From NCBI GenBank assembly GCA_014382015.1, contig JACNKN010000054.1, positions 39,337-103,336 on the forward strand: DNA of 64,000 bases, in the 5' to 3' direction. Shown one piece after another: positions 17,008 to 26,083 of the stretch (positions are counted from its first letter, which is position 1; each line of letters begins with the position of its first letter). A program made the position numbers and the translations under genes. The DNA is from Fidelibacterota bacterium (GTDB taxonomy: Bacteria > Fidelibacterota > Marinisomatia > Marinisomatales > TCS55). The notes below the pieces were generated by a model. It did not search any database. It was given only the letters and a program-made list of their open reading frames with translations, and was not told the DNA's origin.

Positions 17008-17900
17008 CGATCTTCAGCCGTCCCCAGCAATCCTTGAACATATTCGGTCCGATCAAAGACGATTAAATCATCCAGATCTTCACCTACACCTATAAACGTT
17101 ACCGGAATTTTCAAATCTTTATATAAGGGAAATATGATTCCACCCTTTGCGGTACCATCCATTTTAGTCAGCACGGCCCCATCTACTTGCACTGTATTGG
17201 CAAATTCCCGCGCCTGAATGAGTGAATTCTGACCCAAACTGGCATCTAATGTGATGAGTGAATGAATTTCGTATTCCGGGAATCTTGATTGAACTACTCT
17301 ATACATTTTTTCAAGTTCAGCCATCAGATTTTTAACCGTGTGTAATCGGCCTGCCGTATCCACGATAACAATTTCAGCTCCTTGGGCCTTTGCAGCGGTT
17401 ACCCCATCATACAATACTGCAGATGGTTGTTGAGAATGCTCATTACACACAATATTTACATCTACACGTTTGGCCCATATTTTCAATTGTTCCGCCGCTG
17501 CAGCGCGATACGTATCGGCCCCAACTAACATGACCTTTTTCCCAAATGATTTATAATAATTTGCTAATTTCGCTGCAGATGTTGTTTTCCCGGTTCCATT
17601 CACCCCCACCACCATAAGCACAACGGATTTTTCAAACGATAATTCAACATTTTTTCTATCAGGTAATTCAGAAATAAGATAAGATTCAACTCTGTTGATG
17701 AACCCCTTTTTTTGGTGTTTCTCAACCACTTCCAACACGGTCTCTGCTGTAGAAAATCCCATATCTGCAGAAATGAGTGTATCTTCCAATTCTTCCATTG
17801 ATTCTGGACTGACTTTACTTTTGATCACTGACTCAAAAGCATCAGAAACAGATTCACGGGTCCGCCGGAGCGCCTGAAAAATCTTCCCCATAAAGGCCAT
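17004..17900 (-). CDS. ftsY: Signal recognition particle receptor FtsY
   Basis: A 298-residue SRP GTPase that docks ribosome-SRP complexes to the inner membrane. The NG domain is complete: GVNGTGKTTSAAKLA (G1), DTYRAAAAEQLKIWA, VDTAGRLHTVKNLMAEL (G3), TKMDGTAKGG (G4) and the closing FIGVGEDLDDLIVFD. The acidic A domain is nearly absent, as in many non-enterics. An in-frame ATG nine bases downstream is an alternative start. Neighbours tatC and lipid genes in the same run fit a membrane-biogenesis operon. Confidence 0.97.
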   Translation of the reverse strand: MAFMGKIFQALRRTRESVSDAFESVIKSKVSPESMEELEDTLISADMGFSTAETVLEVVEKHQKKGFINRVESYLISELPDRKNVELSFEKSVVLMVVGVNGTGKTTSAAKLANYYKSFGKKVMLVGADTYRAAAAEQLKIWAKRVDVNIVCNEHSQQPSAVLYDGVTAAKAQGAEIVIVDTAGRLHTVKNLMAELEKMYRVVQSRFPEYEIHSLITLDASLGQNSLIQAREFANTVQVDGAVLTKMDGTAKGGIIFPLYKDLKIPVTFIGVGEDLDDLIVFDRTEYVQGLLGTAEDR

Positions 17901-17903
17901 TTT

Positions 17904-18467
17904 TTATATCGCTTTAAACTTTTGAATGAATGTGCGGATATATACGATCCAACTGATCGAAAGTAAAACAGCAGCAATATAAATCGTTACCTCCTGCATC
18001 CAGGGAAAAGCCTGCCAGGGCCAAATATGAACCATTAGCGCCATAGCTGTTATGCCTGCAGCCCATTTCCCCCACCAATTAGCACTTAAAATAAAATGGC
18101 TGTAATTCAATAGATATATGGCGGGAATCGCAATAGCCACATACCGAACGATATAAAAAATAAAAAACCAACCCGGAAATCGACCCACAAGAGTTAAGTA
18201 ACCAACCACAGATATAATACAGGCAAAATCAGCAATAGGATCTAACCATTTTCCAAAATGGGTTACTTCATGGGCTTTTCGGGCAAACCAGCCATCCAGA
18301 GTATCAGAAAGAACTGCAAGAATAATTAATAAGAATGTGGTTGTCCCCATTGCGGGATCCTGCAATGTATGAATAATGGGTATGGCTAATAGTGCCCTCC
18401 CAAGACTAATCATATTCGCCACAGTTAAAATTCGAGTGGGATCCATAATTTTAGGTTTATTTGACAT
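17904..18467 (-). CDS. CDP-alcohol phosphatidyltransferase (PgsA-like)
   Basis: A 187-residue integral membrane enzyme with about five helices. The family motif DG-xx-AR-x8-G-xxx-D-xxx-D is exact, from DGWFARKAHEV to GKWLDPIADF. Members move a phosphatidyl group from CDP-diacylglycerol to an alcohol such as glycerol-3-phosphate; the acceptor here is not provable from sequence. It lies three bases upstream of ftsY and overlaps the ABC ATPase gene by 11 bases. Confidence 0.9.
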   Translation of the reverse strand: MSNKPKIMDPTRILTVANMISLGRALLAIPIIHTLQDPAMGTTTFLLIILAVLSDTLDGWFARKAHEVTHFGKWLDPIADFACIISVVGYLTLVGRFPGWFFIFYIVRYVAIAIPAIYLLNYSHFILSANWWGKWAAGITAMALMVHIWPWQAFPWMQEVTIYIAAVLLSISWIVYIRTFIQKFKAI

Positions 18468-19773
18468 GAGCTAAAATTCCTTGGTTGTCTTTAACTGACA
18501 TTGAATCTAAATCAAAAATGAAATCGCAATGTGCAGAAACAAATTGTTTATCATGAGATATGAGAATCAAATGCTTTTGGGTGAGCATTTCCTTAAAAAA
18601 TTGACTTAAAATTAACTTTTGATTCCATCCCAGTCCAAAGGTTGGTTCATCTAAAATCAAGACGTCATATTCACAGTGGGCTAAGATAATTATCAATGCC
18701 ATCCGTAGGTTTGACCATGGGATATCCAATGCAGATTGATCTTTTACCATTTCCAAATTAATCTGGTATGAATAAAGACGATTGATACATTTATTCAATA
18801 ACCGAGGATTCATTTTTTTATTCACAATCAATTCAGTCAAGAGTGAATCTAAGGTGTCGGGACCCAGCATGCGTTCCGGGAATTGATCTAATGCTGCAAT
18901 TTGGGGTATTTTGCCATCAATACTCAGGTTTATTTCACCTTGGTCAGGAACAAATATTCCTGTTATTAATTTGCAGAGCGTGGTTTTCCCACACCCGTTT
19001 TTACCAATTAAACCGATCGCACGTGCCTTGCTGATTTCACAGGAACAGTGGTTCAGTATTCGAGTGTTATCCCCCTCATATTGAAAGTCTATGTTTTTTA
19101 TTATTAATGACAACTTACCTGCGGGATGGTGATAATCATAATCGGTAATATCTGATTCAGGATTAAAGACATTTAGATCGGAAAGACTCAATTCCCATTG
19201 TGTTTCTCCATATTTTAAATCATTCGGGTCCGAAGTAAACCACAAAACGGTTTGTCCGTTACATATTTTATTTCGAATCCATTCTACCCAATGATATTTT
19301 GCATTTTCATTCAGGAAAGAAAGGCCATCATCAATAAATATAGCATCTGGATCGGTACTAAACGCCGTCACAAGGTTTAGCATTTCCATTTCTCCACCAC
19401 TCAAGGTGGCAGGATGGCGGTGCCAATCTATAATCATGGGTAAATCACTTTTCAATTCAGAGAGCTTTTTATGAAGTATCTTCGTATCTGTAAATTGATT
19501 TTCAGAACCGAATGCCAATTCTGATTCCAGGGTATGGGATAAAATCTGGTTTTCAGGATTTTGGAAAACAATCTGGATAGTATCTGGTATCAATATTTCA
19601 TCAAAAGAAAAGTTAGAATCACCCTCAGAATCAAACCCGGCCATGGTTCGGATAAACTGGGTTTTTCCACACCCGCTTTCTCCATAAATCACATGGAGCC
19701 CTGGCGAAAAAGAGAAAGACGAAGAACGATCAAATTTTTGAAAATTCAGTTTAAAGGAAATTGAATCAGTCAT
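18457..19773 (-). CDS. Tandem-domain ABC ATPase (EcfA-like) with one degenerate ATP site
   Basis: A 438-residue protein of two fused ABC ATPase domains. Domain 1 has Walker A GESGCGKT (31-38), Q-loop NPENQILSHT and signature LSGGE, but its Walker B ends IFIDDGLSF (Asp for the catalytic Glu) and the switch His is Ser (WFTSDPNDL). Domain 2 has Walker A GKNGCGKTT, Walker B LILDEPTFGLG and switch LISHD, but its signature is IPWSNLR. This arrangement resembles energy-coupling-factor ATPases for vitamin or metal uptake. No T- or S-component is in the window, so the substrate is unknown. It overlaps both neighbours. Confidence 0.85.
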   Translation of the reverse strand: MTDSISFKLNFQKFDRSSSFSFSPGLHVIYGESGCGKTQFIRTMAGFDSEGDSNFSFDEILIPDTIQIVFQNPENQILSHTLESELAFGSENQFTDTKILHKKLSELKSDLPMIIDWHRHPATLSGGEMEMLNLVTAFSTDPDAIFIDDGLSFLNENAKYHWVEWIRNKICNGQTVLWFTSDPNDLKYGETQWELSLSDLNVFNPESDITDYDYHHPAGKLSLIIKNIDFQYEGDNTRILNHCSCEISKARAIGLIGKNGCGKTTLCKLITGIFVPDQGEINLSIDGKIPQIAALDQFPERMLGPDTLDSLLTELIVNKKMNPRLLNKCINRLYSYQINLEMVKDQSALDIPWSNLRMALIIILAHCEYDVLILDEPTFGLGWNQKLILSQFFKEMLTQKHLILISHDKQFVSAHCDFIFDLDSMSVKDNQGILAHVK

Positions 19774-21043
19774 GAATCAAATTACGTACGATTCGTGTAG
19801 ATGAGCCTAAATTACGATGAATCACATCCGTAGCCGCATAACTCGCTTTTAGGAATGCATTTCGATCTTCAAATAATTGTTTTACCCCAAGAAAAAGATC
19901 GGTTCCAGACTCAATTGAATACCCACCTCCATCGGCAATAAGTTCTTCTGCTTCTATAAAATTATTATAACGAGGCCCAAAGAAAACGGGAAGACGGGCA
20001 ATGGCCGGTTCCATGACATTATGCACGCCGGTAGAAAATCCGCCCCCAATGTAAGCAACTTGTCCATCCCAATAGAGTTGGGACAAACGACCAATCGTAT
20101 CCACAATAATCACGCGCGCATCAAGGTCGGTGGGATTTTTATATCCCAACCTGGCAGTGGAAAAATGATTGGATTGAAAAAATGATTCTGCTGCAGATAC
20201 ATTTCTTTCTGTCGGTTCGTGAGGAACCCAGACAAGAGATAAATCTTCAATCTCATTCATGAGACTCACAATAGACCCCTGAATAATTTTTTCATCTTCT
20301 GCGTGAATACTCCCTGCCAATAGCCGCTTTGGACGCAGAAGTACAGATTCAGTCCGCTCTGCTGTAAATTTATCCGCTTTCTGTTTAACTTGATCATACC
20401 GTGGATTACCTAATACACGTACGATTGGCTGGCCAGTGGGGTAAAGTATGTGTTGTAAACGATCATGATCCTGGGCAGAAATCGTGTATATAGCTGAAAA
20501 ACACCCATAAACATTTTGATAAAAATTTCGAACACCGGGGGAAAGTTTGGAGGTATTCTCAGAAAATCGAGCAGCAAATAAAGCAGAATGAATACCCATG
20601 GATTTTGCTTGCCAAATTAAATTAGGCCATACATCATAAGCGGCGAGAATTAATTTTTTGGGTTGAACAATGTTGAAACATTTTTTCACAACCCATGGTA
20701 AGTCAATGGGTAAATATACTTTACAGTCAATATGCTCATCATTCACATGGTGAAAACCGGATGGTGAGAAAAAACTCACAATTGCCAAGGAATGGGGTTC
20801 AACTTCCTTAAGTCCTGCCAAAACCGGTTTCACCTGTTCAAATTCACCATGAGAAGCTGCGTGAAACCAATAGATCGTTTTACCACTGCCAATCCGTTTC
20901 ATAAATAATTTTAACTCTCTATATGTCCGTAATCGCCCGATCATTCCATCTCGGATTTTTTTATTAAACAATGAGCCAACAATGCCAAAAATCATGAGTG
21001 ATGGCAGGAGAATTATGTTATAAATAATTTTCCAAAAAATCAT
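19766..21043 (-). CDS. kdtA: 3-deoxy-D-manno-octulosonic acid (Kdo) transferase
   Basis: A 425-residue GT30 enzyme that adds Kdo to lipid IVA at the inner membrane. It has an N-terminal membrane anchor (about 5-25), then YWFHAASHGEFEQVKPVL with the catalytic-base glutamate, SFFSPSGFHHV, LAGSIHAEDE and the C-terminal GGGFSTGVHNVMEPAIARLPVFFG (in part) sugar-nucleotide site. It shows that the cell makes Kdo-containing LPS. It overlaps the GT9 gene upstream by 4 bases and the ABC ATPase by 8. Confidence 0.95.
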   Translation of the reverse strand: MIFWKIIYNIILLPSLMIFGIVGSLFNKKIRDGMIGRLRTYRELKLFMKRIGSGKTIYWFHAASHGEFEQVKPVLAGLKEVEPHSLAIVSFFSPSGFHHVNDEHIDCKVYLPIDLPWVVKKCFNIVQPKKLILAAYDVWPNLIWQAKSMGIHSALFAARFSENTSKLSPGVRNFYQNVYGCFSAIYTISAQDHDRLQHILYPTGQPIVRVLGNPRYDQVKQKADKFTAERTESVLLRPKRLLAGSIHAEDEKIIQGSIVSLMNEIEDLSLVWVPHEPTERNVSAAESFFQSNHFSTARLGYKNPTDLDARVIIVDTIGRLSQLYWDGQVAYIGGGFSTGVHNVMEPAIARLPVFFGPRYNNFIEAEELIADGGGYSIESGTDLFLGVKQLFEDRNAFLKASYAATDVIHRNLGSSTRIVRNLIHD

Positions 21044-22068
21044 GATATACCCAGGTTGGATATTGCCGATAAAACCTGATGAGTTTCAATACCGCTCATA
21101 CAATATTGTTCTTTTCGGTAACAGGGAATGCTTCCATTTTGAGAACAAGGTCTGCACCATAAACGATTATTCTCAACTACTTTGGACTTCTCTAAAAATA
21201 CACCTGCCCCAGTCTCTCTAGATGTGGGTCCCAACAGGGTGACGGCAGGAATACCTAAGGATTCTCCTGCATGGAGAAATCCCGTATCACTGCCAAGAAC
21301 AAATTCGGCTTGACTGATAATGGCCAATGATTCTCTTAAATTTGTTTTTCCATGGCGATCTATCACCTTGGAATCTGCAGAATTTTTAATACTTTCACAA
21401 ATATCATCACCCACACCGCCAATCAATATAGACTGCAGATTAAACTCATTGGCACATTGGTCAATTACTTCAGCATATTGTTCTGCTGTCCAACGCTTTT
21501 GGGCCCAAGCTGCGCCTGGAGTCACCACAAAATAATTTCCATTTAAACCAACATTTTTTAATAATTCCGAAGCACTTATTGTTTCAGCTTCCGAAACAAA
21601 TAATTGTGAATGTTCTAGGGTATAATTTTCTGGCAATAAATATTGAATCGGTTCATGGAGCCAGGACCGTACCGTGAAGTTGTTCGGGAAATCATTTTTA
21701 TGGAAAGCAAATAATTTAAACCGATTCCATCGGGGTTTTCTAATATGGACATGCCTTGTGGTTATAAATCCCCATCGAATTATCTGGGACCGGGTTGTAT
21801 TATGGAGATCAATGACCAAGTCATATTCCATCATTTCCATTTCGAAACCTGTTCGACGAAGTTGTGTATATCCTGCATTTATATCAACAGCGTGGACTTT
21901 GTTAATCAATGGATGACCTTCCAACAATGGTGCAAATTTAGACAAAGTCATAAAGTCAATTTTAGATTCAGGAAAATATTTTTTTAAGGTGCCAATAACC
22001 GATGTGGTATGGACAATATCCCCGATTGAACTGAAACGAAGGACCAGAATGGTCCGTGGGTCGGGCAT
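21040..22068 (-). CDS. Glycosyltransferase family 9 (heptosyltransferase-type)
   Basis: A 342-residue GT-B glycosyltransferase of the LPS heptosyltransferase family. The start ILVLRFSSIGDIVHTTSVI is diagnostic, followed by DLVIDLHNTTRS, TPGAAWAQKRW, and the donor-site FVLGSDTGFLHAGESLGIPAVTLLGPT (in part). The C-terminal cysteines near WCRPCSQNGSIPCY also occur in relatives. It probably adds heptose or another core sugar next to the Kdo added by the coupled kdtA product. The exact sugar is not shown. Confidence 0.92.
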   Translation of the reverse strand: MPDPRTILVLRFSSIGDIVHTTSVIGTLKKYFPESKIDFMTLSKFAPLLEGHPLINKVHAVDINAGYTQLRRTGFEMEMMEYDLVIDLHNTTRSQIIRWGFITTRHVHIRKPRWNRFKLFAFHKNDFPNNFTVRSWLHEPIQYLLPENYTLEHSQLFVSEAETISASELLKNVGLNGNYFVVTPGAAWAQKRWTAEQYAEVIDQCANEFNLQSILIGGVGDDICESIKNSADSKVIDRHGKTNLRESLAIISQAEFVLGSDTGFLHAGESLGIPAVTLLGPTSRETGAGVFLEKSKVVENNRLWCRPCSQNGSIPCYRKEQYCMSGIETHQVLSAISNLGIS

Positions 22069-22073
22069 GGCGG

Positions 22074-23063
22074 TTATCCTGTACGCTGTGCGTTAAAACT
22101 AATCAAATCTACCATGGATTGCTTGTAGGGTGAATCCGGATATGGTGAAATAGCATCCAATGCCTGGTGATTAAATTCCTCTATTTTTTGTTCAGCGTAA
22201 TTGAATCCACCGGCCCTATCTACGATTATTTTTAAATCATTTAAATCAGCGGAGGATTTCTTTTTTAGAGATAATATTTTTTTCACTTGCCGTGTTTCTG
22301 CCTTTGAAAGTTTTTCATACGTATGAATCAATGGTAATGTGACCATATTTCGTTTCACATCGGCGCCAATATCTTTTCCCGTTTGGTTTTCACTGCCCAA
22401 TAAATCGAATAAATCATCTTTCACCTGAAATGCCATTCCCAATTTTGTCCCGTAGGTAACCATGGCTTTCCTGTCTTTATCTTTCCCTGTGGATGTGATT
22501 GCACCCAGTTCACAACTGGTGGACATAAGGGATGCGGTTTTTTGATAAATCATATCGTAATAAACTTCTTCAGTCATGGATCGAGTTAATGCCTTTTCAA
22601 CCTGGAGGATTTCACCTGCTGCAAGTTTTTCCGCCGTATCCGCAATGAGCTGCAATGCAGCGAAATCTTTTAATCCCACCATATTAATCAATGTTTTACT
22701 TAAAATAAAATCGCCCATTAGAACAGCTATTTTATTCTTCCATATTCGATTAATTGAAGGAAAACCACGACGTTTTTCTGCTTCGTCAACCACATCATCG
22801 TGGATCAATGTGGCCAGATGGAGCAACTCAATCATGGCTGCGGCTTTATAGCTGTTAATCGTGGGTTGACTGCAAACTCTGGATGCAAGTATGGTTAAGA
22901 CGGGCCGAATATGTTTTCCTTTATGGCGAATGATATATTTACCAACCAGATTGATTAACCGAACCTCCGAACGTAGTGCGTTCCGAAATTCCTCTTCGAA
23001 AAGTTTGATATCCTCGAATATGGGTTTGGTAATGAGTTTTAGCGTTTTGAGTTCTTGTTTCAC
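22074..23063 (-). CDS. Trans-polyprenyl diphosphate synthase
   Basis: A 329-residue all-helical prenyltransferase. It has KYIIRHKGKHIRPVL, the first aspartate-rich motif LIHDDVVDEAEKRRG, and the second motif VKDDLFDLLG followed by GKDIGADVKRNMVTLP. The residues before the first motif (HLATLIHDD) are small, as in long-chain (octaprenyl/heptaprenyl-type) synthases for quinone side chains, but chain length is only inferred. It lies five bases upstream of the GT9 gene and nine bases downstream of tatC. Confidence 0.93.
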   Translation of the reverse strand: MKQELKTLKLITKPIFEDIKLFEEEFRNALRSEVRLINLVGKYIIRHKGKHIRPVLTILASRVCSQPTINSYKAAAMIELLHLATLIHDDVVDEAEKRRGFPSINRIWKNKIAVLMGDFILSKTLINMVGLKDFAALQLIADTAEKLAAGEILQVEKALTRSMTEEVYYDMIYQKTASLMSTSCELGAITSTGKDKDRKAMVTYGTKLGMAFQVKDDLFDLLGSENQTGKDIGADVKRNMVTLPLIHTYEKLSKAETRQVKKILSLKKKSSADLNDLKIIVDRAGGFNYAEQKIEEFNHQALDAISPYPDSPYKQSMVDLISFNAQRTG

Positions 23064-23072
23064 TGGTTGAAA

Positions 23073-23801
23073 TTACCCATGTTTTTTCCGATTTACCAGC
23101 CAACTCACACCAATACTCAATTCGAATAAAGCCAACAAGGGTATGGACATTAAAATGAGACTGACAGGATCTGGAGGTGTGATAAATGCACTTAAAACTA
23201 AAATAACCACAGCCGCATGTCGGCGGTAATGGCTCATAAATGCCGGTGTTAATAATCCGATGATTGACAGAATAAATACCAATACGGGTAATTCAAAAAT
23301 GAATCCACTACCAACCATGAGCCACGTAATAAAATTGAAATAATAATTAATAGAAAAATTATTATCAATTCCCGTCATTCCTACTGAAGTAAAAAATTCC
23401 AGTGAAATTGGAATCATGACCGTGTAGGCGAATATCAATCCGATAAGAAAGGATAAGTATGTAAAAATGATTAATGGAACTGCATATTTCTTTTCATTTA
23501 GGTAAAGACCTGGTGCGATAAATTTCCACAACTGGTATGTTAAAACAGGTATAGCAAGGACCACACCACCGATAATGGCAATCCCCCACTTTATCATAAA
23601 CATTCCTTGAACTTTCAACACCTGTAAATCCATGGGAGATGATAAATCTCGTGTAGGCCGGATTAAAAGATCAATCAGGGAATCAATAAAGAAAAAGGTG
23701 ATCGCAGCACCCAATAGAATGGATCCCAAGGACTTCACAAGCCGCCAGCGTAATTCTTCCAAATGATCAAGGAATGGCATTGAGTTTTGTTTTTTACTCA
23801 T
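23073..23801 (-). CDS. tatC: Sec-independent protein translocase TatC
   Basis: A 242-residue six-helix membrane protein, the twin-arginine signal receptor. The N-terminus MPFLDHLEELRWRLVKS is the conserved RR-signal-binding region, followed by the FxxPxLY-type segment (LYLNEKKYAVP) and the late FITPPDPVSLILMSIPL stretch. tatA/B are not in the window. It overlaps meaB by 8 bases. Normal length and content. Confidence 0.97.
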   Translation of the reverse strand: MSKKQNSMPFLDHLEELRWRLVKSLGSILLGAAITFFFIDSLIDLLIRPTRDLSSPMDLQVLKVQGMFMIKWGIAIIGGVVLAIPVLTYQLWKFIAPGLYLNEKKYAVPLIIFTYLSFLIGLIFAYTVMIPISLEFFTSVGMTGIDNNFSINYYFNFITWLMVGSGFIFELPVLVFILSIIGLLTPAFMSHYRRHAAVVILVLSAFITPPDPVSLILMSIPLLALFELSIGVSWLVNRKKHG

Positions 23802-24735
23802 GAGCTTTATTCAATAAAATACTCGCTACTTCGTGGGGAGAAGTTTGGGTGGTTTCCAAATTATTGATGGATATTTCCAATTGATCTAACCGTTCCGGCG
23901 TCCAGAATTTTTTAAGGAGTCTATCCTGAATTAAATTATACACCCGGTTTCTATGTCGGTCTAATTGTTTTTGAATCAAGATTCCTTTTGATTCCATCAC
24001 TGATAGTAATTCATTCAGGGCGTTGTAGAGATCAGCGATTCCTTCATTTCGATCCGCAGACGTATTATAAACCGGCGGTTCCAATTTTCCCTTTTTTGTA
24101 AATGTATGAAGCATACTTTTTAAAGTTTGAGCTAATCTCCCCGCCCCTTCTCGGTCAGATTTATTGATAACAAACATATCTCCAATTTCGATTAAACCAG
24201 CTTTCATCAGTTGAATTTCATCTCCAGATTCCGGAACCAATAAAACTAATGTTAAATCAACTGCTTTGGCCACATCATGCTCGCCCTGGCCTACACCCAC
24301 CGTTTCAATAATGACCACATCCTTACCGCTGGCAGAGAGAATGTCTCCCACATCCTGGGTTTTCCGTGCCAATCCACCCAAATCGCCATGAGATCCCATG
24401 CTCCGAATAAAAACATTATCATCCCAAATATAATTGTTCATCCGAACACGATCGCCCAGTAGCGCACCGCCGGTGAAAGGGCTGGTGGGATCTACAGCCA
24501 CCACGCCCACACTTTTCCCGTCATCGATATATTGCTGAATTAATAAATTGGTCAGGGTGCTTTTTCCTGCACCGGGAGGCCCCGTAATACCAATTCTCAA
24601 GGCCTGATTTTCGATAGTATGAACATCCTTAAAAAATGAGTCAGGAATATCACCGTCATTTTCTATTTGACTGATCACCCTGGAAAGGGTGCGATGATCG
24701 TTCGATCGAATTCGATCCAGCGTATCGGAGTCCAT
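23794..24735 (-). CDS. meaB: MeaB/ArgK-type G-protein chaperone
   Basis: A 313-residue SIMIBI-class GTPase with G1 GITGPPGAGKSTLTN, switch segment VAVDPTSPFTGGALLGDRVRM, G3-like IIETVGVGQGEHDV and G4 VINKSDREGA. MeaB loads and protects cobalamin-dependent acyl-CoA mutases such as methylmalonyl-CoA mutase. The mutase genes usually beside it are absent here; instead it follows a Crp-like regulator by 41 bases and precedes tatC. The identity is strong; the partner mutase must be elsewhere in the genome. Confidence 0.95.
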   Translation of the reverse strand: MDSDTLDRIRSNDHRTLSRVISQIENDGDIPDSFFKDVHTIENQALRIGITGPPGAGKSTLTNLLIQQYIDDGKSVGVVAVDPTSPFTGGALLGDRVRMNNYIWDDNVFIRSMGSHGDLGGLARKTQDVGDILSASGKDVVIIETVGVGQGEHDVAKAVDLTLVLLVPESGDEIQLMKAGLIEIGDMFVINKSDREGAGRLAQTLKSMLHTFTKKGKLEPPVYNTSADRNEGIADLYNALNELLSVMESKGILIQKQLDRHRNRVYNLIQDRLLKKFWTPERLDQLEISINNLETTQTSPHEVASILLNKAHE

Positions 24736-24776
24736 TGTACTTATGTATTAATTAAAAGAAGGCTTTGAAAAAGTAG

Positions 24777-25457
24777 TTAAGAGAAAGTTTGCCGGAAAGC
24801 ATTAAAATTAAAAATCGTAATATCGCTGCCATCTCGTTTAACCAACTCTTTTTCTTCCAGCAATTTTAAAGTCCGGGAAACTGTTTCCCTGGATGTCCCG
24901 GCCATATTAGCAATATCCTGTTGAAAAGGTAAATTTTGAACAGTCACATCCCCACGTTTTATGGTACCCCGTTCTTCGGCTAACCGTATCAGTGTAATGC
25001 CAATCCGCTGCTCAGAATCGCTCAATGATAGACTTTCGATTTGTTGATCGCTTTTCCGTAATCGAACTGCCAGTTCTTCTAAAAGTGCAATGGCAATTTT
25101 TGGATATGTTTCCAAACAATCAAGGAAATCCCGTCGGGATAAAGTCAATACTTTCGCATCTTCATTTGCCACAATATTGGCTGATCTACCCTCTCCGTCC
25201 AGTAAAGACATTTCTCCGAAAAAGTCGCTTTCTCCCAATACAGCCAGGATGACTTCCCGCCCGTCATCACTGAGGCGTGTTACTTTCACCGCCCCGGCGG
25301 TGATAATAAAAAAAGTTTCTCCTGCGCTTTCTTCCAAAAGAATCATTTGCCCTTTTTCATAATCGCGGGAAACCATTTTGGTTGCAATCTTTTTTAAATC
25401 TGAATCTGAAAGGTCCGTAAATATAGGAACATTGCGTAGATGATCGGTTTTACTCAT
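24777..25457 (-). CDS. Crp/Fnr-family transcriptional regulator, CRP-like DNA specificity
   Basis: A 226-residue regulator: an N-terminal cyclic-nucleotide-binding barrel (about 1-120), a dimer helix, and a winged HTH. The phosphate-binding cassette FGEMSLLDGEGRSANIVA keeps the Glu and Arg-Ser used by cAMP receptors, and no FNR-type cysteine cluster is present. The recognition helix TSRETVSRTLKLLEEKELV has the same Arg-Glu-xxx-Arg contacts as E. coli CRP, which predicts TGTGA-N6-TCACA sites. Such a site lies in its own promoter. It may head the long operon down to rimO; the ligand is inferred. Confidence 0.92.
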   Translation of the reverse strand: MSKTDHLRNVPIFTDLSDSDLKKIATKMVSRDYEKGQMILLEESAGETFFIITAGAVKVTRLSDDGREVILAVLGESDFFGEMSLLDGEGRSANIVANEDAKVLTLSRRDFLDCLETYPKIAIALLEELAVRLRKSDQQIESLSLSDSEQRIGITLIRLAEERGTIKRGDVTVQNLPFQQDIANMAGTSRETVSRTLKLLEEKELVKRDGSDITIFNFNAFRQTFS

Positions 25458-25525
25458 GGGAGAAAGTACAATCTAAAAAGGGATAGATGGAAAAGGTAAA
25501 ATTACGATGGTTTACATTCATTGGT

Positions 25526-25541
25526 TGTGACGAATGTCACA
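25526..25541. promoter_or_regulatory. Perfect CRP-type operator upstream of the Crp-like gene
   Basis: TGTGA-CGAATG-TCACA is a perfect match to the CRP/FNR-family consensus palindrome, 68 bases upstream of the regulator's ATG. Because the regulator carries a CRP-like recognition helix, autoregulation is the simplest reading. The site also lies close to the 3' end of the lipoprotein gene at 25562. Confidence 0.75.
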
Positions 25542-25561
25542 GGTTTTGGGAAAAAATAGGA

Positions 25562-26083
25562 TTAATTCAGTTCATCAATTTCCAATAAATCGATAAGCAT
25601 GCCGCCGGCAATAAATCCTCCGGAGCTCATCTGGATTTTTAAATTATACCCGATTGGTGTAGGAGCGGTTGACTTTAGTAAATATTCTTTCCAATTTGGT
25701 TCAGATAAATAAACTGAACCTAAGTCAACCCATTCAGAATTATCTTTTACAGCGGTTAATGAAACAGACCCACCGTTAGAAAGTACCTTACCCATAAATT
25801 TAACAGTAAATAGTTCTTCAGATACAATCTTTCCTAAATCGAGTACCATGTGGGGAATTACGCAACCACCGGATACAAAAAGAGATCTTTTGCCTCCGCC
25901 CTTTGGTGCTGCCATTTGAAATTCCGCCTTATCTCCATTTTCCCATTGATCCATTTTTTCATTCTTTTCAAAGGAAGTCGAATAAACAAAATTATTTTTA
26001 TTGCCGAATATTTTATCGCACCCTGTTGAAATGAATGTAAGGGGTAAAAGCAAAACTAAAATCTGTAAGAGTGATCGTTTCAT
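25562..26083 (-). CDS. Lipoprotein of unknown function
   Basis: A 173-residue lipoprotein beginning MKRSLLQILVLLLPLTFISTGC, with lipobox cysteine at 22. The mature part is beta-rich (FVYSTSFEKNEKMDQWENGD, GSVSLTAVKDNSEWVDLGSVYLSEPNWKEYLL in parts), suggesting a jelly-roll or galactose-binding-like domain. An in-frame start at 26254 is rejected because it would add 57 residues before an evident signal peptide. No family recognised. It is divergent from rpsT. Confidence 0.7.
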   Translation of the reverse strand: MKRSLLQILVLLLPLTFISTGCDKIFGNKNNFVYSTSFEKNEKMDQWENGDKAEFQMAAPKGGGKRSLFVSGGCVIPHMVLDLGKIVSEELFTVKFMGKVLSNGGSVSLTAVKDNSEWVDLGSVYLSEPNWKEYLLKSTAPTPIGYNLKIQMSSGGFIAGGMLIDLLEIDELN

